Source of the DNA: Combretum micranthum
Taxonomy: Eukaryota; Streptophyta; Magnoliopsida; Myrtales; Combretaceae
Direction of reading: 5' to 3'
Length of the DNA: 64,000 bases
Assembly (NCBI GenBank): GCA_024138025.1
Contig: JAMXBD010000205.1
Coordinates: forward strand, 870,501-934,500
Made by a program: the position numbers and the translations under genes. Every line of letters begins with the position of its first letter. Within the stretch, counting starts at the first letter, position 1. Below, in pieces: positions 48,702 through 61,330 of this stretch. Under the pieces are notes generated by a model. The model was given only the letters and a program-made list of their open reading frames with translations. It searched no databases and was not told the origin of the DNA.

Positions 48702-50710
48702 GAACTACAAGAAATTTTGGCTTTAAAGACAAAAAAATCTGTCTTTGAAAGTGAAAAATCTGTCTCTGAAAGTGAAATATCTATCTCTTATGACTTTTAG
48801 AAATAGATTTTCCGTCGCAAAAATCTATCTTAAAAATTATCGTCGTTAATTCTTTTAGAGATAGATTTATTATCCATCGCAAATTTGTGATAGAATTTCA
48901 GTTGCAAATCTATCTCTGTTTTATAATTAGTTATTATTAAATACCAAATTAGTAAATAATAAGTAAAATTATTCTGTCATAAATCTGTCTCCGATTTTAA
49001 CATAAATTATTAGAAAAAGATTTTATTTGTCTCCTATTTATTCTTCCTAGAAGGTTACCCATCATTAAATGCTATGTACTAAGCACACTTAACATTGAAG
49101 TTTTCTCAAGCACTAAGCCGATGAACCAATTCATATCTTTATGAATAAAGTTTCGCTACTTTTTATTTAAGAGATTTCACAATTTACAATATTGTAACTA
49201 TAAAACATTTTACATATCTATTATAATTAATTTTTATTTTATAATTTCACTTTGACTATTTATTATGGATTTTTCATTAATATTGTATTAAAATAACTTA
49301 TAATGTTTATAAATACAAAGTTTTTATTTTATAATAATTATTTTAAATATATATTTATTACAAATATATACTATATTTTTAGTAGTATATTATAATTTTT
49401 TCCAAATATGATATTATTATTAAGAAATATTATATAGTATGTTCATATGAACAATATTATATATATATATATTTTATATATATATTTAATTATATATATA
49501 TATAATTTTTCATATTACTTATTTTATATTTTACGTTAACTTAATATATATATATATATATATATATTTAAGAGATATGTTTATTTTTTATATAATTTTT
49601 ATCACAATTAATAAATTATGTAAAAATTAAAAATATTTAAATATCATTAGATATATATATAAATATACTAAAAAAATATAAAATCTATTTTTAACTAATA
49701 AATATACTATATATTAATAAAAAATATATAATATCCATTTAATTATGTATAGGTTTAACTAATAATTCTATATTATATATTTTATTGTTTAAATATTCTC
49801 TATTTTCACATAGAATGTTATTTTTTTGGAAAATATGTTATTATATTTTAAATAATATATAGTATGTAAATATAATTATGTAAGATATATATAACAATTT
49901 TTTCTTCTATTTCCAATAACATATGAATAATTATAATAAATATATATTTAAACATTCTAAATAATATGATTATATATTTTTTATAATATATATTAAAATA
50001 AAATAAAATATTTATATATAGTAAGTTTACATTTTATAGTAGTTGTTTTATTTTACATATTTTATTATTGAAATATAATTCATTGTCAAGCAGTATTTTA
50101 TGATATTACTTATATATAACATATAATTATTGTTATACATTATTTTATCAAGTTATATATTTTTAATTTTTTAATATAAGAAGTAATTATGTAAAAGAAT
50201 ATATAATAGATGTAAAAATAATTTATGAAATGTACAAAATGTTTATAACAAACATATTTTAAGTACTATATTATTATTATACTTCATAATATATAAATAT
50301 GTAATATATTAATAAATATATATAAATAAAATATATAGTATTAGTATAAATGACATATGATTATACATATTATATTATTATATAAAAAATTAATTTACAA
50401 ATATAATCAGTCCATTATATATTTCACGTTTATATATATATATATTATATTTCATATGTATAATTAAAAATATTTTAACCACAATTATTTATATATACGA
50501 ATAAATAATAATTTAGTTTAGAAACACATTTATAACAGAATTTGAAAAAATAGAAATTAACGCTAAAATAAATTTATTTCTCGCTAAAATCAAAGAGAAA
50601 TTTGCAACGAAAATTTTTCCGTCGCAAAAGCATATAAAAATGATAAGATTATTCATAATTTATGTCATCATAAATTCGTTGCAAATCTGTCACTGATTCA
50701 TTTTCTTTAT
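48702..50710. mobile_element. Degenerate CACTA-like (En/Spm) non-autonomous remnant
   Basis: The left end gaactacaagaaattttgg is close to the CACTACAAGAAA ends of plant CACTA elements. Motifs of the type cgtcgcaaa, tttgcaacg and atctgtctctg recur at both sides (48720-48920 and 50570-50700) in opposite sense, like subterminal repeats. The middle is extremely AT-rich (TA runs at 49459-49575). No matching right end was found, so the right limit is approximate. A second similar end (cattataagaaaatttgtc) is at 51078. Confidence 0.45.
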
Positions 50711-51152
50711 AGAGCCCATTAGTGGATATTCTTATATTGTATATGATACTATATATATTTATTTTAAATAGTGTTCCATATATGAGTGTTTGTTTTATCT
50801 TTCCTAAGATGGGCATAAGTTGATTTATAAGTGCATCCATGTAAAGATATATCGATCCAAAGTTAAAATTTAAAAGATCTTTGCAATAAAAAACATACAT
50901 AGACATAGACTTAGATTATACAATATCTTTTTATAAGAAAATATTGACACCGTTAATCCCCTTGATCTTATTGTACATGGACATTGTAATAATTTATAAC
51001 CACCTTAGTAGCTATGAGAAATTCTTTCCTTTCTAAACACTTTTAAGCATTTCCATCTTTTAAAACACATCTTACAACATTATAAGAAAATTTGTCAACG
51101 ATGGCCAATAGATAGTGATGGAAAATCCTTTGATTCAGTGAAATTCTTATTA

Positions 51153-51184
<32 letters not shown>

Positions 51185-52286
51185 TACACTAAGATTGTTA
51201 CATAAATTTGAACTAGATAAAAATCGCATGCGTAATTTAATATGGTCTATGCAACCATGCTGAAATTTGCAATATTTCGAACGATCTAATTGTCGATTCA
51301 ATTGTAGAAATTAGCCATAAGAATCGGATTAGTCTACCTGAAGGTCTTCATCAACCTAATTTGATCCTCAATTAAATCTACTTATTTTGAGTGCAACCAA
51401 TTAAAAAAATAAAATAAAATTCTAAAAATCAACTTTAAATAGATATTAAACTATTGAAGACCCATTCAACTAGGTCCACTTATTTTTCCATGCATTGAAA
51501 ACTTTCTTTTATTGATTTCACTTGCTAGTTTTCTCACATTTAACTTAACCACACTAATTCTTTTCTTATTTAGTCTAGGAGTGTTGTGGGATTTAGTCCC
51601 TATTGAATTAAAAAAATAGTTATAAATGCCTTTCTAGTTTATAACCTATACTAAATCTGCCAATCCTTATTCATAACCTTTTATTCCAAGTATTCGTTAA
51701 ATTCTATAAAAATATTTTCTTTTTTAACAATTTAAACCCATAAAACTTTGGCAAAAAAAAAAAAAAAAACCTTAGAAAACAAACACACATAGAAAAAAAA
51801 AAAAAAAAAATTATATTGTAGAATCAAAACACTAAAACCTAATCTTGACAATTTTGTGGCGCTTGTGAATCATGCTCAAATTTTGATTCATAATTTTAGG
51901 CACTTCAACTTGACTTAAGCTGTGGCATCTAATGACAATATCCTGCTTCCTTATCCATATTGTATGTTCAAACCATTTTGTGTGCGTGTGTGTGTGTGTG
52001 TGTGTTGGGGGAGGGGAAGGATGCATCAATATATTGCTTCATAACTTCATAAAAGATAGTCTAATAGTACTATGGTATTGTTGCGTACAAAAAGATAATC
52101 CTAGGCACTCAATTGGATGATAGCATATATATATATATATATATATTCTCAATAATTCTTATTCTCTTTTGTAAAGTATTTCATATCATTTTTTTTGTGA
52201 TGTTCTTGAATCCTTCTTTAACAACGGGGGAAAAATCAAAGTAAGTTACACAATTTTGTTTCTGCATTTTCCAATTCGATTTCTTT
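50711..52286. other. AT-rich intergenic region with microsatellites
   Basis: No gene seen. It contains a TA run (51152-51183), poly-A runs (51753-51769 and 51793-51810), a GT run (51981-52005) and a TA run (52126-52146). It ends at the 3' end of PUP copy 2. Confidence 0.6.
51981..52005. repeat. GT microsatellite
   Basis: About 12 GT units with one GC interruption, followed by a G run. Confidence 0.9.
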
Positions 52287-54313
52287 CTACACACTTGAAG
52301 ATGTGCTCAACTCATCACTTCCCAAAGTTCTACTAATATGCTTCAACTTGGAGTGATCAAGGTAGTGTTGATAGACATATGATAAGAAACCCCAAATAGC
52401 CAATAACATAGCCGTCACTTTAACCCCATGCATCTTGTCATGGAAAAACACCACTGCAAAAATAGGAACAATTGGTAACCCCACCACACTTATGGAATTC
52501 GAGAAAAGTGAAGACACATCCGATATCAACCCAACACTTGCAATCACAAACACTGACCAAGAAATCGCTGTGCCCGACAATGTTATCACATACGACAACT
52601 TCCCAAGTTTGTACTCCTTCATCTCCCTGCTTAGACTACTCCCTCCCCACTCCCAAACAACCCAATCACGATAAAGCAAGTGGCCACCAAAGACTGAAAA
52701 ACTACCAAGTTCAAGATCTCCCTAAAATTCATCTTTTTGATCACTCTTGCAAAGAAGAGCTGTGTCAAGGAAAGATTAAATGCACACCCAGCCGATGCAC
52801 CAACCGTGCATATAAAACCAATTGCATATTTACCTTTGGAAATTTCATTTCCTTTTGGGTCCTCAGAATCCGATTGAAACACCAAAAGGATAGCAGATAT
52901 GGTGAGGAGGACTAGGGAATTCACTATGTAGGGTGTGAACTTTTGGCCATTTAGGAAATACGAGAAAAGGGCATTGAATGCCAACTGGGAAGCACATATT
53001 AATGAATATGTTGACACTGGAAGATACATTAAACCAACTGAGTATAGGTAGCAATACCCTGCTATGATTAGGCCAAAAGTGATATACCATATGGCTAATC
53101 TAGATCTAAGGATATCGTTATTGGTAAGAATAGGACTTTGATTATTAGTACTAATACTATTGCACTTTTTATTCCTAGGAATAAGGAAGTAGAGAGGGAA
53201 AATAATTGGGAAAGCCACAAGTTGAACAAGAGTGGCCATCCATTTGCTTTTGCCTCCTTTATCAAAATAGAGTCTTCCTAGTAGTGTGGCAATCGATTGA
53301 CCAGCTAGAACACAGAATGAATATATTGCCACTCTAGTCCACCATCTCCAACTCTTGGGCTTATCACAATTCCTTGGTTTCTTCTCACTAATTTCTACTG
53401 AGGAATTCGTGTTGTCTGATGATCTTTCTTTTTTGTTTTCAGGATGAGCTGGTCCAATTTAGAAAAAATAATTACAATAGAACATCAGTACAAAAGTTTT
53501 GAAATTGAAATATTCACTCACCATTAATATGCTCATTTATTGTAGTTCCAATAATTTTTTTCCTTGTTAAGAAAATATAAGATTAATAGGATAGGCGAAC
53601 TAATTAATTCTCTCTAATTGAGAATAGTGGATCACAGTACATGCATGTGATTTCATTAATTTTAAAGATTTTTAAAAATTTTTTACGTGTGTCAAATAAT
53701 AATTTTTTAGAACATGGATGAGACAACATCACGAGATAACAAATCCTCATCCTTCTTCCATGTATACATACAAGAAATGGAAACCGTGCGGGAGTTTTTC
53801 TCATACGGATTTTTATTAGCTTATTGATGATGCAGGACAAAGAGCTTCTTGTCATGCGAAAATCATGTACTACGAGCGAAAATCTCTTTATTCTAAAATT
53901 AAAAAAAGATTGGTGATCGATGTGAGTGATTGGCAATGAAAAAAATAAACTAAAAATTCACACAGCAATAATATCAACATCCAGAGATATATATAGCCTT
54001 TTGGTATATGCCAGCTTTTTATGGACGACTTCACTTGGTCACAGTAAATGTATATAGTTTGGTCCTCTTTACCACAATTCATTGTGTGTGTGTAAAGTGA
54101 AACATATAAAAATATGCTGTAAAAGAAAACCCAACATAAATAAGGAATAAATAATTCATTTTTCTTTTTCTTTTTTAATTAAAAAAAAAAAAACAAATGA
54201 TTGCTGTATTCTTCCCAAAAAGCGGTTTCGAATTCAACATATAAATTAATTAATTAATTATGGGACTTACACATGATCTGAAGTTGCACTTCATCATGAG
54301 CTGCTTCTCCCAT
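52287..54313 (-). CDS. Purine permease (PUP family), copy 2, one frame break
   Basis: A plant membrane transporter of the PUP family (drug/metabolite transporter fold, ten predicted membrane segments), likely at the plasma membrane and moving adenine-type bases or cytokinins; the substrate cannot be read from sequence. Exon 1 is 54313-54271 (MGEAAHDEVQLQIM plus one base, GTAAGT donor). Exon 2 runs 53448-52287 after an AG acceptor, and the split codon gives Ser in phase. Family segments: [62 protein letters not shown]. Total is about 385 residues, normal for the family. One 1-base loss near 52650 (after FGSGE) shifts the frame relative to copy 1; the remaining 130 codons are open. This may be a sequencing error in a G-rich run or a real lesion. 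It lies on the same strand as copy 1, ~17 kb away. Confidence 0.85.
54271..54313 (-). other. Exon 1 of PUP copy 2
   Basis: 43 nt: fourteen codons plus one base, then GTAAGT (54270-54265). An identical peptide is encoded by the orphan exon at 56378-56420. Confidence 0.8.
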
Positions 54314-54459
54314 CTTTTCACTACCGGCTACAAATTTTGTGGGTGTATATGAATAATGAAAAAGACTAAAGAGACCGCCAATAATAATAATATAATATCA
54401 GTAGATGGGATCGAAGTTTGATTTACAGAGAAGTGGACTATCATGCTTTTGCCTACCTT

Positions 54460-54467
54460 TATTTATA
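54460..54467 (-). promoter_or_regulatory. TATA box of PUP copy 2
   Basis: TATAAATA on the minus strand, 147 bp upstream of the ATG. The same box lies in the duplicated unit at 56545-56552. Confidence 0.6.
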
Positions 54468-56377
54468 AAAATGTGAAAGCGAACATGGGTGTACCACATG
54501 GAACTTCCAGCACAGGATAAGTTCTTCTTATCTGAAAATATGTAGTTTTATTATGTATAAAATATCTATTGTTTCCTAGTTGCAAAATCGACAGCTTTCT
54601 AACAGCCACTTAACGATGGTTTTTTATGAATTTGCTTAAATGCCATATCAATAATTTAAGTAATTTTTTATATTATTCGTGAAATTTTTTTAAGATGGAT
54701 TAAAAAACTTATTTTTTAATTTATTTAATTAAATAGTTTTGATATTAGTTTTTACATCAAAAACCTTATTATATTGGTTAAATAAAATTACTTAACTTAA
54801 ATACTTGTAGCTAGCAGATGATTCAATGAGACATGTTTATAATATGCTGCATGAATCGATAGAATTATTATGTTTTGTCCTTTTGTGAGCACATCTTCTG
54901 ACTATAGTGAGGACTTTTCAACGGTCTTCGCATCCCAGTAGTAATATCCACATGCCCATTAATTACCTTTTGGTATTAGTTTAATATTTATTTTTAAATC
55001 AAATTGATATTATTATAATATAAATAAATATTTAATAATTTTATTTATAAATTAATTAAATTAAAATCATACTAAATTAATATAGATATACTATTAATGA
55101 ATCCAGATACTAATCCGGCACACTTATCATACCGAAAAAATCTGCAAAATCCAAAAATCTGAAGTTGAAAAGTCGTTAATATCTATTTATATGATGGAAT
55201 GAATTAAAAAAAAAAATTGTAAAAGGAAAAAGAAAAAGAGGAGGGGAATTATTGGAGAACGTAAATCTTTCCATGTGTTTGAAAAATGAAAGTGGAAAAT
55301 TGATAGAACATTAATTATTATAAAAGACAAGATAATATATGATGATGAGTTATTTATATGCCCTTAACACTATGTTTAGAATAAGGGAATTGGAAGGGAA
55401 TGATTGAGAGAAGAAACTAAGGGAGATCGAATCTCATCTCCTTGTTTGTTTTAAGAGGAAAGACAATGCCAAGGAAAATGAATGTAGTATTTTCCTTGGT
55501 CCCACCACTTTTTTGTTCTCTAAAAAATTGAGAGAATTAGGAGGGAAAGGAAAATTTTTTGAAGATTACCCTTGTACCTTTTTCTAATTACTTATTATCT
55601 TTTAGGTGTATAGAAGTAATTTACTATTTGTTGTATTTTGTGTTTTATAATAATTATGATTCCATCAATTTTAATCCCTTTCATTATCCAAACATATAAA
55701 AACATTTAAATTATCTAAATAATTCATTATCCCCACTTTCTTTCATTCCATGGTCTTTCAGTTCTAATTCATTTCATCATGTCAAAAAAGTTTAAAAGAT
55801 AATAAGTAGTTTAAAAAGAAAATATATAAGATTTATTTCAAAAAATTCTCTTCCTTTCCCTCTTAATTCTTTCCATTTTGAGATGATAAAAAATTATGGG
55901 ACCCAAAAGTAATATTGGTTCCATTTTCCTTTCATTTATCTTTTCTTTTCAAAACAAATAGGAGATGGAATTTAACCTCCTTATTTCATTCCCCTCTCCA
56001 TCATTCTCTTCCAACTTTTCCTACACCACACATAATGTAAAAGTACTTAAACAACACCATCAACCTTAAATCTTAGGGCCTTCTGGTATATAACTATGAT
56101 GCTAAAACATGTTGTCTAAGTGCATATGACAAATTTTTATGGACAACTTCAATTGGTCACGGTAAACGTGTATAGTTTGGTTCTCTTTACCACGATTCAT
56201 TATGTGTGTGTGTAAAGTGAAACATATAGATATGCTGTAAAAGGAAAACCCAACATAAATAAGGAATAAAGAATTCATTTTTCTTTAGGGAAAAAAAAAA
56301 CAAATGATTGCCTCATTCTTCCCAAAAAGCGGTTTCGAATTCAACATATAAATTAATTAATTAATTATGGGACTTAC

Positions 56378-56420
56378 ACATGATCTGAAGTTGCACTTCA
56401 TCATGAGCAGCTTCTCCCAT
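56378..56420 (-). pseudogene. Orphan PUP first exon with intact ATG and splice donor
   Basis: Encodes the same 14 residues as exon 1 of PUP copy 2 (one silent base difference) and ends with GTAAGT in the same phase. No exon 2 follows before the downstream unit; the nearest in-phase acceptor is that of PUP copy 2 (53449-53450), about 2.9 kb away on the same strand. It may be dead or act as an alternative distal first exon of PUP copy 2. Confidence 0.75.
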
Positions 56421-56544
56421 CTTTTCACTGCCAGCTACAAATTTTGTGGGTATTTATGAATAACGACAAAGACTAAAGAGGCCGCCAAGATGGAATCGGA
56501 GTTTGATTTACAGAGAAGTGGACTATCATGCTTTTGCCGACCTT

Positions 56545-56552
56545 TATTTATA
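56545..56552 (-). promoter_or_regulatory. TATA box before the orphan PUP exon
   Basis: TATAAATA on the minus strand, 125 bp upstream of the orphan ATG. It equals the box at 54460-54467. Confidence 0.55.
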
Positions 56553-59436
56553 AAAATGTGAAAGCGAACATGGGTGTACAACATGGAACTTCCAGCACAG
56601 GATAAGTTCTTCTTGTCTGAAAACGTCGACAGCTTTCCAGTTGCTCTAAATACAGAGAGGGGCCTTGTCATTTATAATATGCTGCATCAATCGATAGAGA
56701 TTCAATGTTTTGCCTTCCCGTGGGCACATCTTCCATCTATAGTGAGGATTTTTCAACGGTCTTCGCATGCTAATAGTAATATCCACATGTGGATTAATTA
56801 GTCTGATTGAATATACTGGTTTAGCATTATTTATATATTATTCTTAAATCTAACCGATATTAATAATATTGATAAAAAAATAATAATTTTATTTATAAAT
56901 TAATCAAATCAAACTGTACTAAATTAATACATATATGGTATCAATAAATTATGAATATTGGCCTAATATACACATAATAACAATGAAAATATGAAAATCT
57001 AAAAATCTGATAATCTGACAAAAAACTGACAATAGTAGTGCGTAGCGACCGTATAATAATGTTCATCTCTTTAGTATACACAGATATATTAAACCAACAG
57101 AGTTAAGTTTTTACTTCTTTACTTTTCTTTTTTTTTTTTTTTTTTTTTTTGACCAACGGAGTTAAGTTAGCATTAGTATAATAGAAATGATATATATATA
57201 TATGTGCGCGCCCGTGCTGAAATTTAATTAGACTTCCAATGTTGAATTCATTCATCCTAGCGTATGATGTACCACATTACATATGTAAAAAAAAAGTAGT
57301 TAAAAAGCACTTGTGTGTAAACCAAAAAAAGTAGATATAAATAAAAAGAAAGTAATTTGGCCAAAAAAAAATTAAAAAGAAAATAAAAAGTGGGGAATAG
57401 AAGAAATAGAAAGAGAGAGAGAGAGTGAGGAGAGTGGAGGAGTATCCCTCAATTTTAATAAGATGAGAACAAAAATAACATAAGATTAATATTTTTTTAT
57501 ACCATAATCTATCTATAACCGTAATAAGATGAGAATAATAAAAATAAGATAAAGTTAATATTGTTTGACACCACAATTTAGGATTTTCTTAATAATAATA
57601 TAGGTAAATGATGTACCTTTTATATTTAATATTGAATATATATGGGTTTGTGTTTGATTTGCTTGCCATGTCGGTATGGCTGGTGGGGATAACAAATTTT
57701 ATGTGGACGGTATTGCCTTAAACTTTGTGAGTGATGTTCCTTCACTAGTTCAATCATTAAACTTGCTAAGTTTTCAATCAAGTCTTAATTTATTTCTAAA
57801 ACATATGACTTTTGGGCTTTTTTTTTTTTTTTTGGTCACTTGTGTTTGCTTGGGTCGCTGATAAGATGAAATATTTTCAGATGATTTATTTACTTCGTAA
57901 TAAAATATAGGAGTGGAATTAAATTTTAATTGAATAGAAATGTAATACCGTTATAGTAGTTATTATATTTTTATTTTAGTTGCTATAAAAATATAAGTAT
58001 AAAACAAGTAATTATAGGAGTAAAAGTAACTATAATATACTTTATCTTTATTATAGAGAGATAAAAATTGTATTGGTGATATTTATGACAAAAACTGAAA
58101 ATAGAGTATTAAATGACAATTTATATTGGGGCATGGAATGTCATTTATTATTTTTCATAATAGCTATTCTCCTCAAGTGAGCATACTCTTATAACATGAC
58201 AAGAGGTGGATTAATTATGAATGATGACAACAAAAAAAGAATAGATGGAGGTGATGTATGGATTTATTAAAATTGTGTATTTTCACCTTTTAGACAGTTC
58301 CAAAATTTTAGAAGTGTTACGATGATAGCATAAAAAGTAAAATATTCACTTTGTTTAGCATGATGGAATGAATTAGAAAAAAAAAAAAGATTGTCAAAGG
58401 CAAAAAAGAATAGAGGAGGGGAATTATTTGAGAACGTAAACCTTTCCATGTGTTTGAAAAATTAAGGAGAGGAGAATGTACAAAACATTAATTATTATAA
58501 AAGACAAAATAAGATATAAAATGAGTTTCTTATATATCCCTAACAGTATGTTTAGAATAAGGGAATTGGAAAAGAATGAAAGGGGAGAGGCGAAAATGAG
58601 GAGAATTGAATTTCATTCCCTTATTTATTTTGAGAGGGAAAGACAGGGCGAAGGAAAATGAATGTAGCATTTTTCTTGGTCTCACCACTTTTTTATTCCC
58701 TCAAAATTGTGAGAACTAGGAGGGAAAGGAAAATTTTTTGAAGATTACCCTTGTTTCTTTTTTTTTTTTTAAATTACTTATTATCTTTGAGGTGTATAGA
58801 AGTAATTTACATTTTATTGTATTTTGTGTTTTACAATAATTAAGATTCCATCAATTTTAATCCCCTTCATTAGCCAAATATATAAAAAGATATAAATTCT
58901 CTAATAATTCAGCCTCCCCTACTTTCTTTCATTCTACAGTCTTTAACTTCGAATTCATTCTATCATGTCAAAAAAGTGTAAAAGATAATAAGTAGTTTGA
59001 AAAGGAAATATATAAGAGTAATTTCAAAAAAGTCTCTTCCTTTCCATCTCAATTCTCTCCATTTTGAGGGGATAAAAAATTATGGGACCCAATTCCTCTC
59101 TCTTATTTTTTTTTTTCTTTTCAAAACAAATAGGAGATGGAATTTAACCCCCTCATTTCATTCCCCTCTCTATCATCCCCTCCTAACTTTCCCTATACCA
59201 AACATAATGTAAAAGTACTTAAACAACATCATCAACCTCAAATCTTAACCCCTTCTAGGTCTCAATGGAGTTAATTTAACTTCATAAAATAATTTGTATC
59301 AATACATGCTTTTGTACATATTAGTAAAATTTAGAGATTAGTCTATGTCCTGGTTAAATTTATTATGTTAAAATATTGAATTAAGTCTAGTATTGATTAG
59401 GTCATGTAATGGAACCTTCAAATTTAGTCTATATAC

Positions 59437-59730
59437 AAGGAAAATGCTCAATTCGATACTTGAATTTTGACAAAAAAGATCAACAAGGTTTCTAAATTTT
59501 AAAAAGTCCAATTTCATATTGAATTGAACTTTTAGTGTCTTTTAATACTATCCTACTTTTCATTATCTCTTTAAGTAATAGATACCTGTTATGCAACAAT
59601 TTAATGAAATTAAGAAAGATAGTGTTTATGAGCATAAAAGTTCAATTGGCTATAAAATCAAACTTTTTAAATTTTGAAATTTAATTGACCTTTTCATCAA
59701 AGTTCAAGCATCAAATTGGACATCCCTCTT
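59437..59730. mobile_element. Foldback MITE related to 35918-36203
   Basis: The left ~90 bp (aaggaaaatgctcaattcga...) is nearly the reverse complement of the right ~90 bp (ends ...ggacatccctctt). Inner motifs such as taaaaagtccaatttcata are shared with the MITE at 35918. Clear target duplications are not visible because the flanks are TA-rich. Confidence 0.65.
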
Positions 59731-60453
59731 ATATATATAGATGATTTTGAAAGATTTTATTTAGGAGACTCCTAAGCTCAAATAAAGATGGTTAAACTTG
59801 TTTATTGGTTTTCAATTAGTAGCAAGCTACAGAAAGTTGGTTTTGATATGTATTAGCAATTTCAACTAAATAATGATTAAAGGAGATTGGATTAGGACTA
59901 GTGGGGAAACATATTAAAAAGAAAAGAAAATTAATTTCAATCTACGGTAGTTTGACCAACTTTACCTTAGTGATACGTCATATCTTCTAGCATAACTAAC
60001 TAGTTTATTCCTATGAATTATTGGGGATTACAATGATTATTTGATGGTTTAATTTTAAGAGACTCTTCAGCCAAAAAAAAAAAAAAAAAAGAATTCAGAG
60101 ACTCAAACAGATTGTGTATTAGCGTATGTATTACTCGTGAATTTTAGTATTTTCATCTTTTAATTTTGAGGTGTGATAATATATTATTTTTTTATGGCTA
60201 TTAGAATGCAGCTAATCTGGTTATTATAACATGCTAATTTGAGGAATCGAACTCGGTTCCTGAGAATATAAACTGGATACCATTAAGCTATAAGACCATT
60301 GTCAATATATAATCTTGTTGTGCCATTATATACTTTTACTATTTATTTTATTCTCTAATTAATCTAACGGTTGCTTGATAATATCCTGCTCAGAATTTGC
60401 AATAATTTAGGGACAAACAATCGCTTATCATATCCAAGTAAACATCTGATTCA

Positions 60454-60485
<32 letters not shown>

Positions 60486-60959
60486 TCACATTAATATCGG
60501 CAAGTATGCATCGTTTTCATTAAAAAAAAAAAAACAGATACCTATGAACTTAAAATGATTTATTGCTCTGTCTTAATTGCATCGTCATTCATGATGGCAT
60601 TGGCATTATTATTGGCAGACAGACCCCACTTCCCACTTAAAATTCCACTTCATTGCAGGTGTATTAATGTCCACAATATATATTATTCCATCCAACTCCA
60701 GCCTTTTTTCTTCTTCTGCTTCTTTATTTTTTGCCAAACAAGGCACCAAGTGCCATTAAGATGTATTATCAACCATCATCAAGAGGAATGCAAAGGTAAA
60801 GTTCTAGTAACTAGGCAACTCAACACGGATTAACTTTTGGAGAACAAATTGGGTGTTACATCACCAATCAAAGGGATACATTCCTCTTCCGAAAAAAAAA
60901 AAAAAAAAGAAGCAACCCAATCTACTATTTGATTAGTAGCCCAATGAACAAATAAAAAC
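59731..60959. other. Intergenic region, no gene seen
   Basis: AT-rich DNA with poly-A (60074-60090), a TA run (60457-60480) and A-rich runs near 60523 and 60892. The 92-codon plus-strand ORF at 60555-60833 has no recognisable motif. Confidence 0.5.
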
Positions 60960-61330
60960 TCAAAAAAAAGAAAAAAAAAAAAAGAAACATCCTGGTGAAA
61001 ATCTAACAAAACCTGGGCTTGATAAAAATGAGATAAGTAAACTAAGATGAGGACTGGCTAAAGAGGAAAAAAGAAAATTGCAATCAGTGATAAAGATCAC
61101 ATTCCCCCAACCCATCTCCTTGACCAAAGCAGCAGCAAGAAAAAGCGCTTGGACTTTAGATGATGCAGCTATAGATGCCCAAACCCAGTCGACGTTACAA
61201 CTTAGAATTTCCCCATGAATACTACAACCAACTGCCATGATACCAGCCCGTGTGGAAGCATTTACCCAAGATCCATCAAAATTCACAAGCACCATGGACT
61301 TATCTTTTGCTCAAGGACAAAACAAACCAG
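60960..61330 (-). pseudogene. RNase H-like (RVT_3 type) fragment
   Basis: The frame 61295-60960 reads VLVNFDGSWVNASTRAG near its start and KEMGWGNVIFITDCNFL later, the pattern of plant reverse-transcriptase-like RNase H domains found in LINEs and their host derivatives. Asp in FDGSW and in ITDCN are kept, but the Glu expected in the helix is Gln (SKVQALFLAAAL). The last third is Phe-rich from a T-run and not part of the domain. It is a fragment without visible partner domains. Confidence 0.6.

Larger units (their letters stand above)
53996..56077. repeat. Tandem segmental duplication, unit 1 (PUP promoter, exon 1 and upstream DNA)
   Basis: It shares ordered similar blocks with 56078-59256: leader and exon 1 (54020-54540 with 56140-56630), an upstream block ending atagtgaggactt (54840-54960 with 56675-56800), AT-rich DNA (55000-55160 with 56850-57030) and a final block (55210-56077 with 58390-59256). 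About 250 bp (54600-54840) is extra in this unit. Confidence 0.8.
56078..59256. repeat. Tandem segmental duplication, unit 2
   Basis: Second copy, same orientation, starting where unit 1 ends. It contains an orphan PUP first exon and TATA box. It is longer because of about 1.3 kb (57040-58370) not present in unit 1, which includes a T-rich homopolymer (57119-57150) and a short GA run (57410-57425). No other gene seen. Confidence 0.8.

Noticed and set aside
57676..57861. 61-codon plus-strand ORF with a hydrophobic end
   Set aside because: The hydrophobic part comes from a T run; no known motif or conserved copy in unit 1.
60555..60833. 92-codon plus-strand ORF as a small secreted protein
   Set aside because: The leader-like start is only moderately hydrophobic, there is no cleavage site or conserved pattern, and base composition does not differ from the flanks.
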